A stretch of 64,000 bases of DNA from Mauremys mutica (Eukaryota > Chordata > Testudines > Geoemydidae): assembly GCF_020497125.1 (NCBI RefSeq), contig NC_059075.1, positions 28,680,003-28,744,002 on the forward strand. Direction: 5' to 3'. How positions within the stretch are numbered: the stretch's first letter is position 1; each line of letters starts with the position of its first letter. A model generated the notes under the pieces. The model was not told the origin of the DNA. It did no database searches and saw nothing but the letters and a program-made list of their open reading frames with translations. The translations under genes were made by a program, and so were the position numbers. Shown here piece after piece: positions 42,601 through 57,600 of the stretch.

Positions 42601-45600
42601 TAGGGTTCCTCCTCAAATGGAGGGTGCACATTGGTTTATCTGGGCCTGGCCATGAATCATCTTGCACAAATTGGGCTTGATAATCTTAAATGTTATTCCT
42701 CCAGTTAGCCTTTGGCTGAAATTTGTAAGATCTGGAAAGGACCCTGGTAATGGCCAGAATAGAGCCAGGGTGGGGGAGAGCCAGCAAAGCAACTTAGCCA
42801 GCATAGCGGTGTTTTTAATTAAATAAGAAGCATCCTAGAAAGTAAGTTCCCATAAGTATTATTCATCTAGCTGCTTTAATTACTGTAACTGAATGGGCAT
42901 TATTGTTCCTTACATTTTATGTTAGGAAGTGCAATAGTTCATGTCGTTTCCAAATAGAGACTAGGAACTGTGGTTTGGCATAATAAAAGTTGTGATTTTG
43001 TGTGAGAGGCCCTAACCTATGACTGAGCTATTGAAGTCCTCAAATCGTGGTTTAAAGACTTCAAGGTGCAGTGAATCCTCCAGCAAGTGACCCATGTCCC
43101 ACACTGCAGAGGAAGGTGAAAATTCCACACGGCCTCTGCCAATCTGCCCTGGAGGACCCAAATATGGCGATCAGCTAAACCCAGAGCATGTAGGCAAGAC
43201 TCACCAGCCAGACACCCAGGAAAGAATTCACTGTTGTAACTCAGATCCCACCCCATCTAACATCCCATCACAGGTCATTGGGTATATTTACCACTAACAG
43301 TCAAAGATCAATTAATTGCCAAAATTAGGCTATCCCATTATACCATCCCCTCCATAAACTTATCAAGCATAGTCTTGAAGCCAGATATGTCTTTTGCCCC
43401 CACTGCTCCCTTTGGAAGGCTGTTCCAGAACTTCACTCCTCTGATTGTTAGAAACCTTCATCTAATTTCAAGTCTAAACTTCCTGATGGCCAGTTTATAT
43501 CCATTTGTTCTTGTGCCCACATTGGTACTGAGCTTAAATAATTCCTCTCCCTCCCTGGTATTTATCCCTCTTATATATTTATAGAGAGCAGTCATATCTC
43601 CCCTCAGCCTTCTTTTGGCTAGGCTAAACGAGCCAAGCTCTTTGAGTCTCCTCTTATAAGACAGGTTTTCCATTCTTCAGATGATCCTAGTAGCCCTTCT
43701 CTGTACCTGTTCCAGTTTGAATTCATTCTTCTTAAATATGGGAGACCAGAACTGCACACAGTATTCCAGATGAGGTCTCTCACCAGTGCCTTGTATAATG
43801 GTACTAACACCTCCTTATCTCTACTGGAAATACCTCGCCTGATGCATCCCAAGACTGCATTAGCTTTTTTCACGGCCATATCACATTGGCGGCTCATAGT
43901 CCTGTGATCAACCAATACTCTGAGGTCCTTCTCCTCTTCTGTTAGTTCCAACTGATGAGTCCCCAGCTTGTAACAAAAATTCTTGTTATTAATCCCTAAA
44001 TGCATGACCTTGCACTTTTCACTATTAAATTTCATTCTATTACTATTATTCCAGTTTACAAGGTCATCCAGATCTTCCTGTATGATATCCTGGTCCTTCT
44101 CTGTATTGGCAATACCTCCCAGCTTTCTGTCATCCGCAAACTTTATTAGTACATTCCCATTTTTGTGGCAAGGTCAGTAATAAAATGATTAAATAAGATT
44201 GGTCCCAAAACCGATCCTTTAGGAACTCCACTAGTAACCTCTCTCCAACCGGACAGTTCACCTTTTAGTATGACCCGTTGTAGTCTCCCCTACAACCAGT
44301 TCCTTATCCATCTTTCAATTTTCATATTGATTCCCATCTTTTCCAATTTAGCTAATAATTCCCCATGTGGAACCGTATCAAATGCCTTACTGAAATTGAG
44401 GTAAATTAGATCCACTTAATTTCCTTTGCCTAAGAAATCTGTTACCGTCTCAAAGAAGGAAATCAGGTTGGTTTGGCGTGATCTACCTTTTGTAAAACCA
44501 TGTTCTATTTTGTCCCATTTACCATTGACCTCAATGTCCTTAACTACTTTCTCCTTCAAATTTTTTTCTAAGACCTTGCATACTACAGATGTCAAACTAA
44601 CAGACCTGTAGTTACCCGGATCACTTTTTTTTCCTTTCTTAAAAATAGGAAATATGTTAGCAATTCTCCAGTCATACGGTTGTTGAACCTTCCTTTTTCT
44701 TTTGAAAAGTATAATTTGATTGTATATTTTTGAAGACAGAAAAATGAATTATTCAATCAGCTGTTTTCTTTTCAAGACAAAGGTTAGCAAACACTAAAAG
44801 AGTAGCAGATTGTCACTGTTGGGTTCCATCTCACTGCCACAGGGAATGAAAGGGAACTCAGGAAAGGCTGCACCTGCTCCATTCTTTATGCCCTCCTACA
44901 GGAGCACAAGATGGCACAGGCACAGCCCCAACAGACACTGCTAGTCAAAAGACTGATCTCATTGCACATGAAGTGCATTCACATCTACAGCAAGATCCAC
45001 ACTGACACATATTTGAAGAGGAACACTTGACTGTGATTTGGTACAAAAATCCATCTGTATCAACATTTGATGTGCCACTTTCCCCATGCAGCAAAATCAA
45101 ATGTCTTGTCTTCACATTCCAGTTCTGCACAACTCTGCCACTGTCTACACATCTCAGCTCCTCCCTTTTTTACTCCTTCTACCTGATCTTCTCTCTAGTT
45201 AATATCCTTTTTAAATCTCCCTATTTTCATCTTTTGCCTTTCCTTACTAGCCTTTATTCCTTGAATTCACTCCTTTACATTGTGTACCAAATGACTTCCC
45301 TGACCTCATTGAAGTTCCTCCTAAAACATACTATTTCTGGTGAATGAGAGGTCATCAATAACAGAAGTGAGTTTAAGGAAAAAATTAAATAATATGCCTA
45401 CACCATTTTGATCCCATTATCTGTATTACATACCCAACCTGTATTATCTAATTTAGGGCCAGATACTCATGGCGAGTAGTATCTCATTCCTCAAATGCTT
45501 CCAATGGAATTAATGGGAGCACTCAAAAAGTAAGGTATTAGCCAACATGAGTAAGGATATCAGAATCTGACCCTAACAACGTAAGCTTCTGGGGCAAGGA

Positions 45601-48600
45601 CTATGTATTTCTCCAGGTTTTGCACAGTGTTGAGCGCATTTATGGAATTAAATTAATAACGATAATTATCCAACATTCCTATCAGATGCTCTGAAGATTT
45701 TATTGAGCCATTTTATACCCCCCAACACAGCATTAGATAATAAGTTGTGACAGCAGGCTCACTCCTACTTGAAAGTTAAGGTGCCCAAAATCAACCAGGG
45801 CAAGGACCATGCAAAAAGAAAGGAACAAAGTTTTAAATAAAACAAAGTCAGAGGCTAAATCCTAATGACATGGACAGAACATGGAAATTAAAGCATAATT
45901 TTATCATCATCTACACAATGAAAACAACGAAATACAATCAGACAGATTCTATAATCCAGAAAAACTGCTGCAGAGTTGGGCTCAGTAGTTCTAAACTGAC
46001 CTTACCTGCATCAAACATTTCAAGCAGATTAACTAAAGTCTCAAATGCTGCAAGACGCACACTGCTGCCTTCATCTCTTGCTAGTTCTACTAATTCAGGA
46101 AGCACTACATTTTTTGTTAGTTCTGTCCTGCAAAGCAAGCAAAATGGTTAGGGAAGACAAATAATAAAACAATGTTTACATAGCATCAAACCCAACATAA
46201 CTTTGTCCTGAAGGCTGTATAGTTACTCTTCAATTTCCTAATTAGGAAAAACTGAAAAAAGCTGCAGGAAAACAAAAATTAAAGTAAAAAACAAAACAAA
46301 ACAACCTCCGGAGATTTTGTAGCCAGCTAAAAACTGACTAAAGTTTAAAATACAAATCATACCCTCTCGTGATTAAAGAAAATTACTTAGCTTATCTCAA
46401 ATAACAGATTTTTCCAGATTGCACTGTATGTACAAACAGCAAAGAGTTATGACGATTTAATATGGGTCACACAGAAGAGTTCTCTGCAAGAGTATTCAGA
46501 AACTCTCACTGCTACAAAAGAGCAAGGTCTTAAATGTAAATGACAAAATATGAGCCATGACTACTGAAGATGCATGGGAATAACTTGTCCTCACTACATA
46601 AGATGGCACAGGCCAAAAGGTAAGCCCTTCTATATGGAAGGCCTGCTGCCATTATCTGGAGGAATTGTGAGGCTGCCTGACTGGCTGACCCAACATCAGT
46701 GTTGGGTTCTTCAAAGCCAGTTCTAGGGAAGTGAGGGAAGGGGATCCTTCTTTCCCAGTTGCTAACAATATCTGTTGAAGGTAGTCTCGGCAACTTCAGT
46801 CTCAACATCTGCTACGGATTGGTATGTGAAGGGCTGGAATGAGATTTCGATCTCTCATCAATTTGAAGATTGAAGAGGGAGAGACATTTTCATGGCATGG
46901 AATTTCATGGAATTAGATCATCTGTACAGAAAGATGAGGTAGTGTGAGCAAAATGGAAGAGATCCATTTCCTTGCACAATGACACTAAAGTGGGGGTAGT
47001 CAACATCATTTGGTATGCCTGGGAAATTGTTTATGATTATGAAATAGTGTGCATCAGTAAATAGTAAAGAAAAGGAATGATGTCATGCATGGCTGCAATA
47101 TTTACATAAATGCAATGATATATCTTGTTAGCAGTGCCTTGATTCCACTACTTCTTAAGCCATAAACACAGATCACTGCTACAGTTTACTCTCCGTAAAT
47201 ACACACACTCTTAACTAGATCCTGTGAGATTAAAGATGATGACAACTGAAGTCATGTCTACACTACATCTTATATCGGCATCATTTATGTTCCTCAGAGG
47301 TGTGAATAAACAACCAACCAGAGCAACATAAGTTACATTGCCATAATTAGTGTGGTCAGCACTATGTCGGTGGAACAGCTTCTCCTGCCAACATAGCTAC
47401 CCTCCAGACATGCCAAACCTGCAAAAAAAAAACAACAACAAAAAAAAACAGAAATTGGGCTTCTTTTTGGCTTAATTGGCTTCAGAATTGCTTTTTGGCT
47501 AGTTTTTGGCTTGTAGCTTGTTGCAGCTTGTTGCTTCTTTTTTTTTTGTGATCGGCTCCTGGCAAGCAGGGGCAAGGGTAAGCAAGCGGGGGCAAGAAGG
47601 AGAGAGCATGTCGGGGTGCACAGTGGGCCCACCACAGTCCCAGACTGCAAGCCGGGGGGATTTAGTCACATAAAGTGTTGGGATTCTTAGGGACTGGCTT
47701 GGTTTGGCCTTGTTTTGAAATGAGATTAGCTTGATTTTTGGCTTATTGTGAAAGTTGGGGTGCTTATTTACTGCGTGAAAGTTGGCAAGTGTGCTATCCT
47801 CATTCGCAGGGGCTGGAGCAGTTAAGCGAACAGGAGAGCTCTCTCCCATCGGCTTATAGGCGCTACATTAGAGAGCTTACAGTGTAGTCTAAGTCATGGA
47901 AAAAGCAGGAGAGGGGACCAGGCAGAGATACTCTTAGACATAGAGCACAGCTTACGGCTACAGATACACAAGCAACAAAGGAGGTGAAGGAAGAGAGAAA
48001 GAAACAACTGTTCAACCGTTGATAATTATTTATGAAATGTTTTTCCTTCTTTATTAAACCGCCTTTGTGCAGATTGTTAGCCACTAGTGACGCTGTTATC
48101 TCTTACCAATTGGCTTTAGTGTAGAATCTATCACTTTATGCAAACTTCAGTTTTTCCATTTATAGTGTATTTGTTCCTGCTTGGGCTAAAAATGAGACCA
48201 CAAGATGATGAACTTTTCTTCATTTCCTTTCTCAGAGTATGATTTTGTAATACAAGAACAAGCCATTTTTGATACAAAAGAGAACAGCATTTTTCCTTCT
48301 TCAGCCTTGTACCGGCCTTGAACTTTTTTTGTGAGGGGAGGGAAGAGAAGATAAAGGTCCATATTTTCCTTCTCTCCTTTTCATCAGGACCTATTATAGC
48401 TAACTTGGATTTAAAAGAAAAGAATGGAAATAAATCTTTTACACTCTTCCATATATCCTCCTACTTCTTTTATGTCACTTTATAGGAGCCACTTTTCCCT
48501 TCCACAAAAAAGTCATTAGCAACTTTATTTTTTGCCTCCTCTCTATAGGTTGTCACAGCAAGTGAGAGATTCTGAGAGTGTGATATAGCCACTGTAGTGT

Positions 48601-51600
48601 CATACATTTTAATAAATAAAACAGATTATTTGATGGACTTTGTTACATGTTGCCATGTAACCTCCTTTCCACACATATCATAAATCAGAATTCGTTTTAC
48701 TGATATTATATTGGATTATTTTATAATCCACCCTCCCATAAAGGAAATAACATTTTACAATAGTGTGTGTTACTTATACATTATTGTCAACACCAAATGC
48801 ATCATAATGGCATCCTACCTGCTGATGGAGCCAAAGAAATTCAGTGAGAAAATTACTGGAAACAATAGATTGAATCCCAAAGGAAAGAAATATCAACAAA
48901 CAGGTGGAAGGGTGCAGTAAGAAGGAAATAAGTGAACATATGGTCAGGAGTGGGGGGTAAAAATGCATTCCAAATGAGACCCAGGAAGGCAGGGAGGAAG
49001 AGAGAAAATGAAATCACAAGCTGATGGGGAACAGGAAGAAAGCTGAAACAGACATTTCCAAAATGTGTTTCTGTGGATTTCCATTTTGGAACCATTAAAG
49101 ATATATTTAATTTTCGACAAAGATTTAAAACAAATATGACAACAAGAAAAAAGAATCAGTTGTTTATAAATTTGTGATAAAACCATGTCATTTCCAAAAG
49201 ATGATGCAGCTACCAATGTGTTGTACCAATCCGTACATTTTCCATGCAATTTTTACTCTTAATAGATATACATATATTGATATAACATATTCAGAGTGGA
49301 CTATAATAAAATGATCTTAAAATTACATTCGGTATTGAGATAGACAAAGAGGGTAAGAATATTTTTTACTGGACCAACTTCTATTGGCAGAAGAGACAAG
49401 GTTCAAGCTTCATAGAGCTCTTCTTCAGGTCTGGAAAAGGTAAGTAGAGTGTCATAGAAAAATACAAGTCGGGAGAGATTGTTAAGCATAAACCATTAAT
49501 GCTTGTTGCAAGAAACCACTTAAAAATTAAGTGACCAATTAATGCTTGAAAGCTTATCTTTTCCACCAGCAGAAGCTGGTCCAATAAAATATATTAAAAC
49601 AAAATTTATTTTAATATAAAACATTGTAACTACTTACTTATGCTAAACTGTCTTTTGGGGTGGAGGGAGGTAAGGGGATAACACAGGACCTGATCACTTA
49701 AGCAAGTGAGTAATTTGAATAAGCTCAATGTCTTCTAAAGTTACTCATGTGCTTAAATGTTTGCAGGACAAAGCCCTTACACAGCAACTATTCAAAGCAT
49801 TTCTAGTTAATTTTATTTCCTATCTCAAATAAAAGGTAACTGGCAAATCAATCTGGCAGTCCCTTCACTGCATGGTTTTACTGAAATAGTGTTAATTTAA
49901 CCATGCTACTAATACTTATCTTTTACTTTAACCGCTTAGTAGTTACACAGCCCAGTTCATCACACCCAACTTCAAAAGGGTTAAAGACACAAAGAAGAAT
50001 CAATCCCACACACGTTGGTACTCCAAAACAACAACAAAAAACACCAACCAAAAAACAAACTGCATTTGTACAGTACCTTTCAAAGATAGGCTTTAATTTC
50101 ATCCCCTCCCTTAGTGCTGTTCATATATTTTAATGCCAAAAGGGACCATTTATGATCATCTAGTCCTGGGGTGAGCAAACTTTTTGGTCCAAGGGCCACA
50201 TCTGGGTGGGGAAATTGCATGCAGGTCCATCAATGTATTGCTGGGACCGGGGGTTATGGTGTGGGAGGGAGTTAGAAGTGTGGGAGGGGGTGCGGTGTGC
50301 TGGAAGGGGCTCAGGGCAAGGGGCTGGGGTGCAGGAGGGGATGCAGAGTGCAGGAGGGGGCTCAAGGCAGGAGGATAGGGGGCTCAGGGCAGGGAGTTAG
50401 GGTTCAGGGTGCAGGAGGGGTTCAGGGTGTGGGCTCCAGCCTGGCACCACTTACCTCAAGCAGCTTCGGGGTGGCAGCAGCGCACAGCAGGGCTAAGGCA
50501 GGTTCCCTACCTGCCCTGGCCCCCCACCACTTCCGGAAGTGGCCAGCATGTCCAGCAGTGGCTCCTGGGGGGCGGGAGGGGGGGAGGAGGCGGCTCCACC
50601 GCGCACTGCCCTTGCCTGTGGGTACCATCCCCGAAGCTCCCACTGGCCACAGTTCTCCTTTCCTGGTCAATGGGAGCTGTGGGGGGCGGTGCCTGCAGGC
50701 AAGGGCAGTGCACAGAGCTCTCTGCCCTCGCCCAGGGGCCACAAGGATTTGGTGCCGGCTGCGGCTAGGAGTAACACAGGGCCAGGACAGGCAGGGGGCC
50801 TGCCTTAGCCCTGCTGCACCATGGGGCTGGCAATCCTGTGAGACGGATTGAAAGCGCTGACGGGACAGATCCGGCCTGTGGGCTGTAGTTTGCCCTCCCC
50901 TGATCTCATATGACCCCTCTCTGCATAACAGAAGCCAGCGAAACTCACCCAGTAACTTGTGCATCAAGCCCATAATGTTATGTACTGTTCATAACTCCTA
51001 GACAAGAACCGAGAGGCAGACAGCTACATCTGTGTTTATGATAGGAATTTCAGAGGGTAAAAAAATTAATCTTTGTGGCCTTGATTCTGTGGTACCTTAT
51101 ATGGTGTATGATCAAGACAAGACACTATACGTTTTAACTTGTCTATAAGTTCAACAGAGCCTTCTCTAGTGCTATATTTATAATTTTAAAAAAATGCAGC
51201 TTTCAAGCTTATATAAACAGCTGCCACAGAATTCACATTTACTATAAGTAATCAAAACATGTTTATCATCCTTTTGCAAAGAGTGGCAGTTAGTTTTAAG
51301 AAATATGGACTCCTTCCAGATTGTCTTCCATCTTTGTGTACCTACACATTAAACAACTGATATCAGCTGAATTTTCCCATTGATTTCAAGGGGCTTTGAA
51401 TCAGACCCTTTTCAGAAAAATGTTTTTTGTTCACATGGCAGTTACAAAAATATATTCCTGAATTACATAAAGCATAAGTGGGTGAAAGCTGTGGACAATT
51501 AATTGAGAGACTGCAATACGTCTTGAATATCAAATAATTTAACATGCAGGGATACACGTTTTAAATTTTGAAGAGTTTTTAGATTACTACTAAATAGAGC

Positions 51601-54600
51601 TATATTTTACATTTTGTAGTACATTTTTCAAGTTATACTCACCCTATTCCTTGAGCTATATGTTCCAGTTGCCGACACATGCAGGATCGAACTTCATATT
51701 CTACATCTTGGCAGAGCGATTTTACCAGTGGAAGTATTTCCCTTTTAATGCTAAAAAATTGAACATTTTAAATTAATATGAAGAACTAAGTATGTGTAAA
51801 CTCTATTTAATGAGCACATCTGATTCTAAATGGTTCACAGTAATCTTAACTTGACCCTTCATACAGCAACATTTAATATTTATAACCTTTATGAGCAGGT
51901 GCTGTAGGGCAGGGTGATAAAGTACAACTGACAATTCTGAAGCTTATAATTATAAATAGTATAGAATTTTACAGCATATTTTTATAACTAAACTAAAATA
52001 CAACATGGAATTTTCACAGAAGAGTATTATCCATATTCACCGCAGTTTGTTAATATTTCATTTGAAGGATTTTCAAACCTTTGAAAACATTGTTTATGTA
52101 TAGTGTTACTTTTAATAAAGATACTTAATAACCAACTTCAGTACAATATTTGGACAGCTGCTGTATGAATACATTGTATAAATTGAAATGAAAGTCCTAG
52201 TTATGTTTGTCATCATCAGCTGCTTGCAAACATAACAAAATAGGAATTTTAATGTAAATGGCTGTTTTATAAAATTAAACACTAGGGTGCAATAACTTAA
52301 GTCCACTAATCCAGACATTAGACTGATCTGTTCCAGTATCCAGTAAATCAAACAAGACCCTCCAAATCAGCATTTATACACTTTGTTGTTGGCCAGTCCT
52401 CTATTACATTCTAACAGATTCTGCTACAGCATACAGACAGCTCTGTCCTAAAAAAATACAGTCCACACAATGTGAATGGACTCAACAGGATAGCGTTATC
52501 CCAACTGTGGGCGTGAAACACAGAAGCTTAGTTTGTAAGATAAACAGGGTTTTTTTTATTTGTTTTTGAAGATCCATCAATCTAATCTGAAGGGACTATT
52601 GAGCAGTTCACCCCACTGTAGAGTGGGAAACCATTTGCCAACCACTTGTCCTGTCCATAATAAACATGGTCGTTAAGATATTCTAAGACCCTACCAAGTG
52701 CAGAGTCGAAGGAATGGATTTCCAAAATATCAGAATAACTGGTTTGTGCAGCTATGTCTTCCATCTCTTTCACTCTTTAAGGTGGAAGAGGCCCCAATGA
52801 AGTAGGAATAAGTGCACACTGGACCTCTGTTGCAAGACCTGACCTACATAGTCCTGGATGCTCTTTGGCCCTTCTTTGGAGGAGGTTTCAAACAGCAGAA
52901 TTTATAATTTAAAAAATTCTTTTTTCAGTCCAGATAGAATTTAAGGAATCTTGAAAAACTTCTTAGAATACAGAAGGAAAGGGAATCTCCAGGCTGATAT
53001 GGAAACCTTGTGCCCACTTTGGGAAGAAAATCTTGAAGATGAACTTGTCTTTATGCAAGGTGAGGTCCAAGTCATCCTGTGGTTGCACAGCATCTAACAT
53101 TAACAGGGCATCAATCCTGAGTGGGACCTTGGACACTATTACAATACAGACAATAAAATAAAATAAAAAAAGGAGACCTGCTCAAGGGTTTCTAGTATCC
53201 AAGCTCTTCTAGCCAAGAAAGTATTTCCAAGAAGGGATGTTTGAAATGGAATAAATTGAAATAGAACAATTCTGTTTAGTCTTCAGAAAGGTTACAATCA
53301 AAGTCAGATTTCTGGAAACAATAAGAAGTCTAACTCTAGATAGACTCTATTCATGAATATTGTAATTATTATTTAATACAGCAACATAGATATTCATAGC
53401 ACTATACAAACACATACATTACAAAGGCTTCAATCTTGCAAATTGATTATTTGCAGATTGACCCAGCATCCATACCAAGTCAACTATTATTAATGGTAAT
53501 AAAAAATTGTGGTCATTCTGGAACCATAGGAGTTTCCCTCCCCTTCACATAAGGATTCTGATGTCCAATTCTTTACTTGCAGCTGGAGTTCTGAGCTGCT
53601 TTACTTGGTCTTTCTAAGATTTCAGATTTCCAGGAATCAGATTTAGATCCTCTGTAAGCCACGGTCTGTGCATGCTTACAGTACGACAGAAAGCCCCATT
53701 CTGTCCTATGTACAAATGAAGGTTCTTCTGAGGTTGGAAGTTTTCTCTATGGTTGCATCTAGTCTTCCAAATAACTTCATTTAACAGAACGAAATTAGGC
53801 ATAATTTACAGCAGTTCACTTCAAGTACATCGCCACATGGCCCACTTGTTTACCTTTTATGGTATGCTAAGTTGTAACATCTTGGCTAGATTAAAAGCAG
53901 CCTCACAAAAAAAGGCCAAGGCCAATGCACACACTATTTAGACTTCCTTTTTCATGGAAAAAACAACAGCTTGGTAAAGGTAATCATTCCCATTTCTTTT
54001 ACCCAGTCCTAACTGGCTCTGGTAAAATAAAAGTTTTGACCAGAAATCAGCCAATTATCAAAGTATAAGTAGCCCTCCCAACTGCACAATTATCAGGTCA
54101 TCACAAACTATGCTTAGTGTAGAACCTAAGCAGGAGTCAAAGGCCACCTTTATACACTCCACTCTTGGAGGAAGTGCAACTGCTGTGCTCTGCAACTACC
54201 CCCAAGAAAAGATTCCATCCACATCCCAGTGACAGGTACAGCAATGAGGGGTCACACAGAGTCAGCTAAACCAACCTTATGCCATCTAAAGATTCCCCTA
54301 CAACAGGGAACACTCAGCTGCCCACTTAAGCAAGTTTTATGTGGGAAGAGGTGGAGCAGGGGTGGGGCCTCATGGAAGGGGTGGCGTGGGGGCAGGGCCG
54401 GGGGCAGTGGGCTTTTGTACCTGTATATGAAAAGGTGTCAGTGTCAGTGCAGCCCTCGGGCCAATGTACTAATCCTCATGTGGCCCTCGTGGTGATCTGA
54501 GTTTGAGATCCTTGCTGAAGAGGGACCTGGGGTCTGAAACTTGGCCCAGAAAGATAATCTCAAGGGAACCCTTTTCTTGAACCTTGAGACTCTGGGAGTC

Positions 54601-57600
54601 TGAGAAGACCCTGAGAAGGCTCTGAGGACACTAATGTCTCATCTAGACAATCCTGAGGCATGGTTATTAATGTTGCCTGCACAGGAAAAGCTAGCTGAAA
54701 AGGGCCTATTTAATACAGGGCTGATTAAACTGATGGTAGAAGGTAAATAAGGTAGTATGGATGTTGTGGTTCAGATAGCTTCTAGGGCTTCTACTCCTGT
54801 TAGGTATTTCTAGGTTCTGCAACTTTCAGTCTTGGAAGTGGAGGAGATCAGGTCAACAGCAGTTGACTACTGCTGTGTCCCCCATGCAGTTATGACAAGA
54901 AGAAAATCCCAAGCAAAGAATTCTGAAATCTGGCCACACAACTCAAAATTTAGAAACAAGATTTTGCCTTTAAGACAAGAGAGTTTTAAGTTTACTAATT
55001 CCTTTACTGGAGATTTTAAAATAGATTTTAATGAAATACATCAGGAAGGCTTGGAAGAGTCTGATTGCATGTGAGGAGACAGAATTAAACTGTCAGGCTC
55101 ATCAGGAATGGGGATGCTCTCCTGTTGTTTTTGATAGGAACGCATGGTTATGCCTCCAAAAGCTGCAAGCAGGCTGAAAAACCATTGTTTAGATCTGTGG
55201 ACCTTCCTACACAGAACGATAATCTGGAGAAATGGCATGAAAAATGGTGCTCCCAAGGTAACCTCTTGACTGGGTCAAAGAACGTACACAGGGAAGTTGA
55301 AATCTGACGACAACAGCAATGTTTGAACATGCTGAGTACTGTGACCTACCTAATGAACATCGCTTATAGTTAATTAGTATTATGATGGATGGATCTGTAA
55401 GAACAAAAGCATTCAATTTTTGTACAATAGAGACAATTATGTAAATCTACTTCTTGTAATATTATCCACTGGCAAAGACATCGTGATAAACATTAAATCT
55501 GAAACACATACACACAAACTACTCACATATGAGTTTCAAACTTGTTAGCTAATTTTCCCAATATTTTACAGCTAACTAAGCGAGACTGAAGTGTTTGGGA
55601 AAGCTGTGCCTTGGAAACAAGTGGATTCAGGATCTATATGGAAAAAATGAGAGGAAACATTTAACAGTAAAAAAATGTATTCCTGTTGTTAAAAAGTCTA
55701 GAAGTACATAATACAAATGTCAATTACTTTTTCCACAAAATTAGCTTGTGATCATAATAATTCACACATTAAGACTACTAAGAACCTTGCATTTTAATAT
55801 TAAGTGCCAACTATAGTATATACCAAATGTATCTCGGCCCAAATTCTAGTTTAGGATTCACATCACAGTTATAGCCATTACACCTTTGCAACATTACATC
55901 TATCTTCTTGTGTTTTTATTTAGAGAATAAATTCTATAAGCATATTTATAGATATTATTTGAGGAATTTTCACACAAAGGGTCCCTTGCTTGGAAAAACC
56001 CAGAGGAGGAGGAGGGAAAAGAAATAGTATGAATCTCTTCTTGCCAATTTTTCTCCAGGGACACCCCCTTTGATGTGAACTCTGGTGGCCATATACCCTC
56101 CCAACCTTGAATATCTCTGGGATCCATAGGGAAGGGATTCCATTTCCATGTGCAGCCATGACCCACTGCTGCTTCTGCTGGAGCTGTGCAACCGTTTACT
56201 GGATCTCCTCCATGATCCCAGAGGATCAGCTGTCAAAGGGAGCCAGAGGAAGATAATATGCCTAGTTGTATTATCTTCTGATGAGAAATTGCCATGGAAA
56301 CTCATGTGCAGAGTAGGGCAGGGGTGCCGCAAAGAAGGGAACCTCCCCTGCTCTGCCTCAGCTCTTCATCCAACCTTTCATGCACAACCCCAGCAGAATT
56401 GAACACAGGCCAGAAAGGGTAGCAGTGCTGCAGAAGCAGCCCTTCCCACCATCTTACTGTGAAAATGTGAACAGATGAACAAGCTAGAATTAGTACACAG
56501 AATGTGTTACCCATCATAACACTTAGTGAGGAAATAAGTCATATGAGTTTTGTAGGTACCATATATTATTATTATTTAATATTTGAACAATGGAAGAACC
56601 CAGAACATGTCAGAAACTTTCTAAATATTTAGCAAGACACAGTCTTTTCCCTAAAGTGCTCTGAATTTAAGACAGTCCTCCAATTTCCATTACAATAAAT
56701 AAAATGAGAAGACTCTAAGTGTCACAATACAAAAATGAAATAATTAATAAAAGCCTTATATCATGTGGTCTTATCCAACTGCTGTCCTAAAAGTGCCTCA
56801 GCAATTGTATTATACACAAGGTACATTGTTATGAGGCCATCCTATAATTTTACTGTGTTTTAAGGAAAAAGTAGGAAGCAAGTTGACATTTTCCCTAAGT
56901 GATCATTATTTAAATTACATTTCAGAAACACATTGGTTCTAGCAAAATAAATTTATTTTGTTATTGTTAGCCTTTTACCCTTTAAAAGCTATTTTAAAAG
57001 CAACAATGGATTTCATTTATAAATGTTTTTATAAAGCACAAATGATCATTAAGGGGCAGGTGACAGAATTCTTCCCTATCCCCAGAGCCATAATGTAGAC
57101 ACAAAATACACAGTGTTTGCAGGCTGACCTCCAAATAAAGACCTCAGGCTTTGGCCCAATGAGAGGAACTTGAGGGTTTAAGTCTACTCACCTATAGCAT
57201 AAAATTAAGTTCAGTGCCGATCCAGAAGTTTAAATTACTAAAACAAAAACTCTTTTGTTAGAACATTCTTCCGCTTTTACTATCATCTTCGAAATTGAAA
57301 ACACAGACCCTCAAAAGCACTTTATTGATATGTCATTTAAAAATACTGTAGTCATTGTTTGTTGATGTATACAAAAGCCTTTTAAGATGACCTCCCACCT
57401 ACCCTCAACACATTCCTTTATTACACTATGTTCTACACAGTAGCCTGATTTTCACAGGTGTTGACCGCTCGTTTCTCCTGTTGAAGCAAATAGGAATTGC
57501 AGGTACTCCAAGCTTTTGAAAATCAGATCATTATTCATAAAAATCTTTAATCTATTCTCCATTAATGTTTCCAGGAAAAAAATAACATTACCTCATGTCT

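Larger units (their letters stand above)
35385..46005 (-). other. PPP4R4: Largest PPP4R4 intron (10.6 kb)
   Basis: Holds the CR1 tail, SINE, LTR-like repeat, hAT MITE, Penelope-like element and second CR1, which together fill about 60 percent of it. The rest (for example 41580-41920, 42350-43010 and 44700-45450) shows no recognised feature beyond base-composition bias and a possible old LINE-like remnant near 45060-45350. Confidence 0.55.

Noticed and set aside
50297..50973. Long frames on both strands (184 and 183 codons)
   Set aside because: G-rich tandem-like interior of a TIR element inserted in a CR1 fragment; not protein-like.
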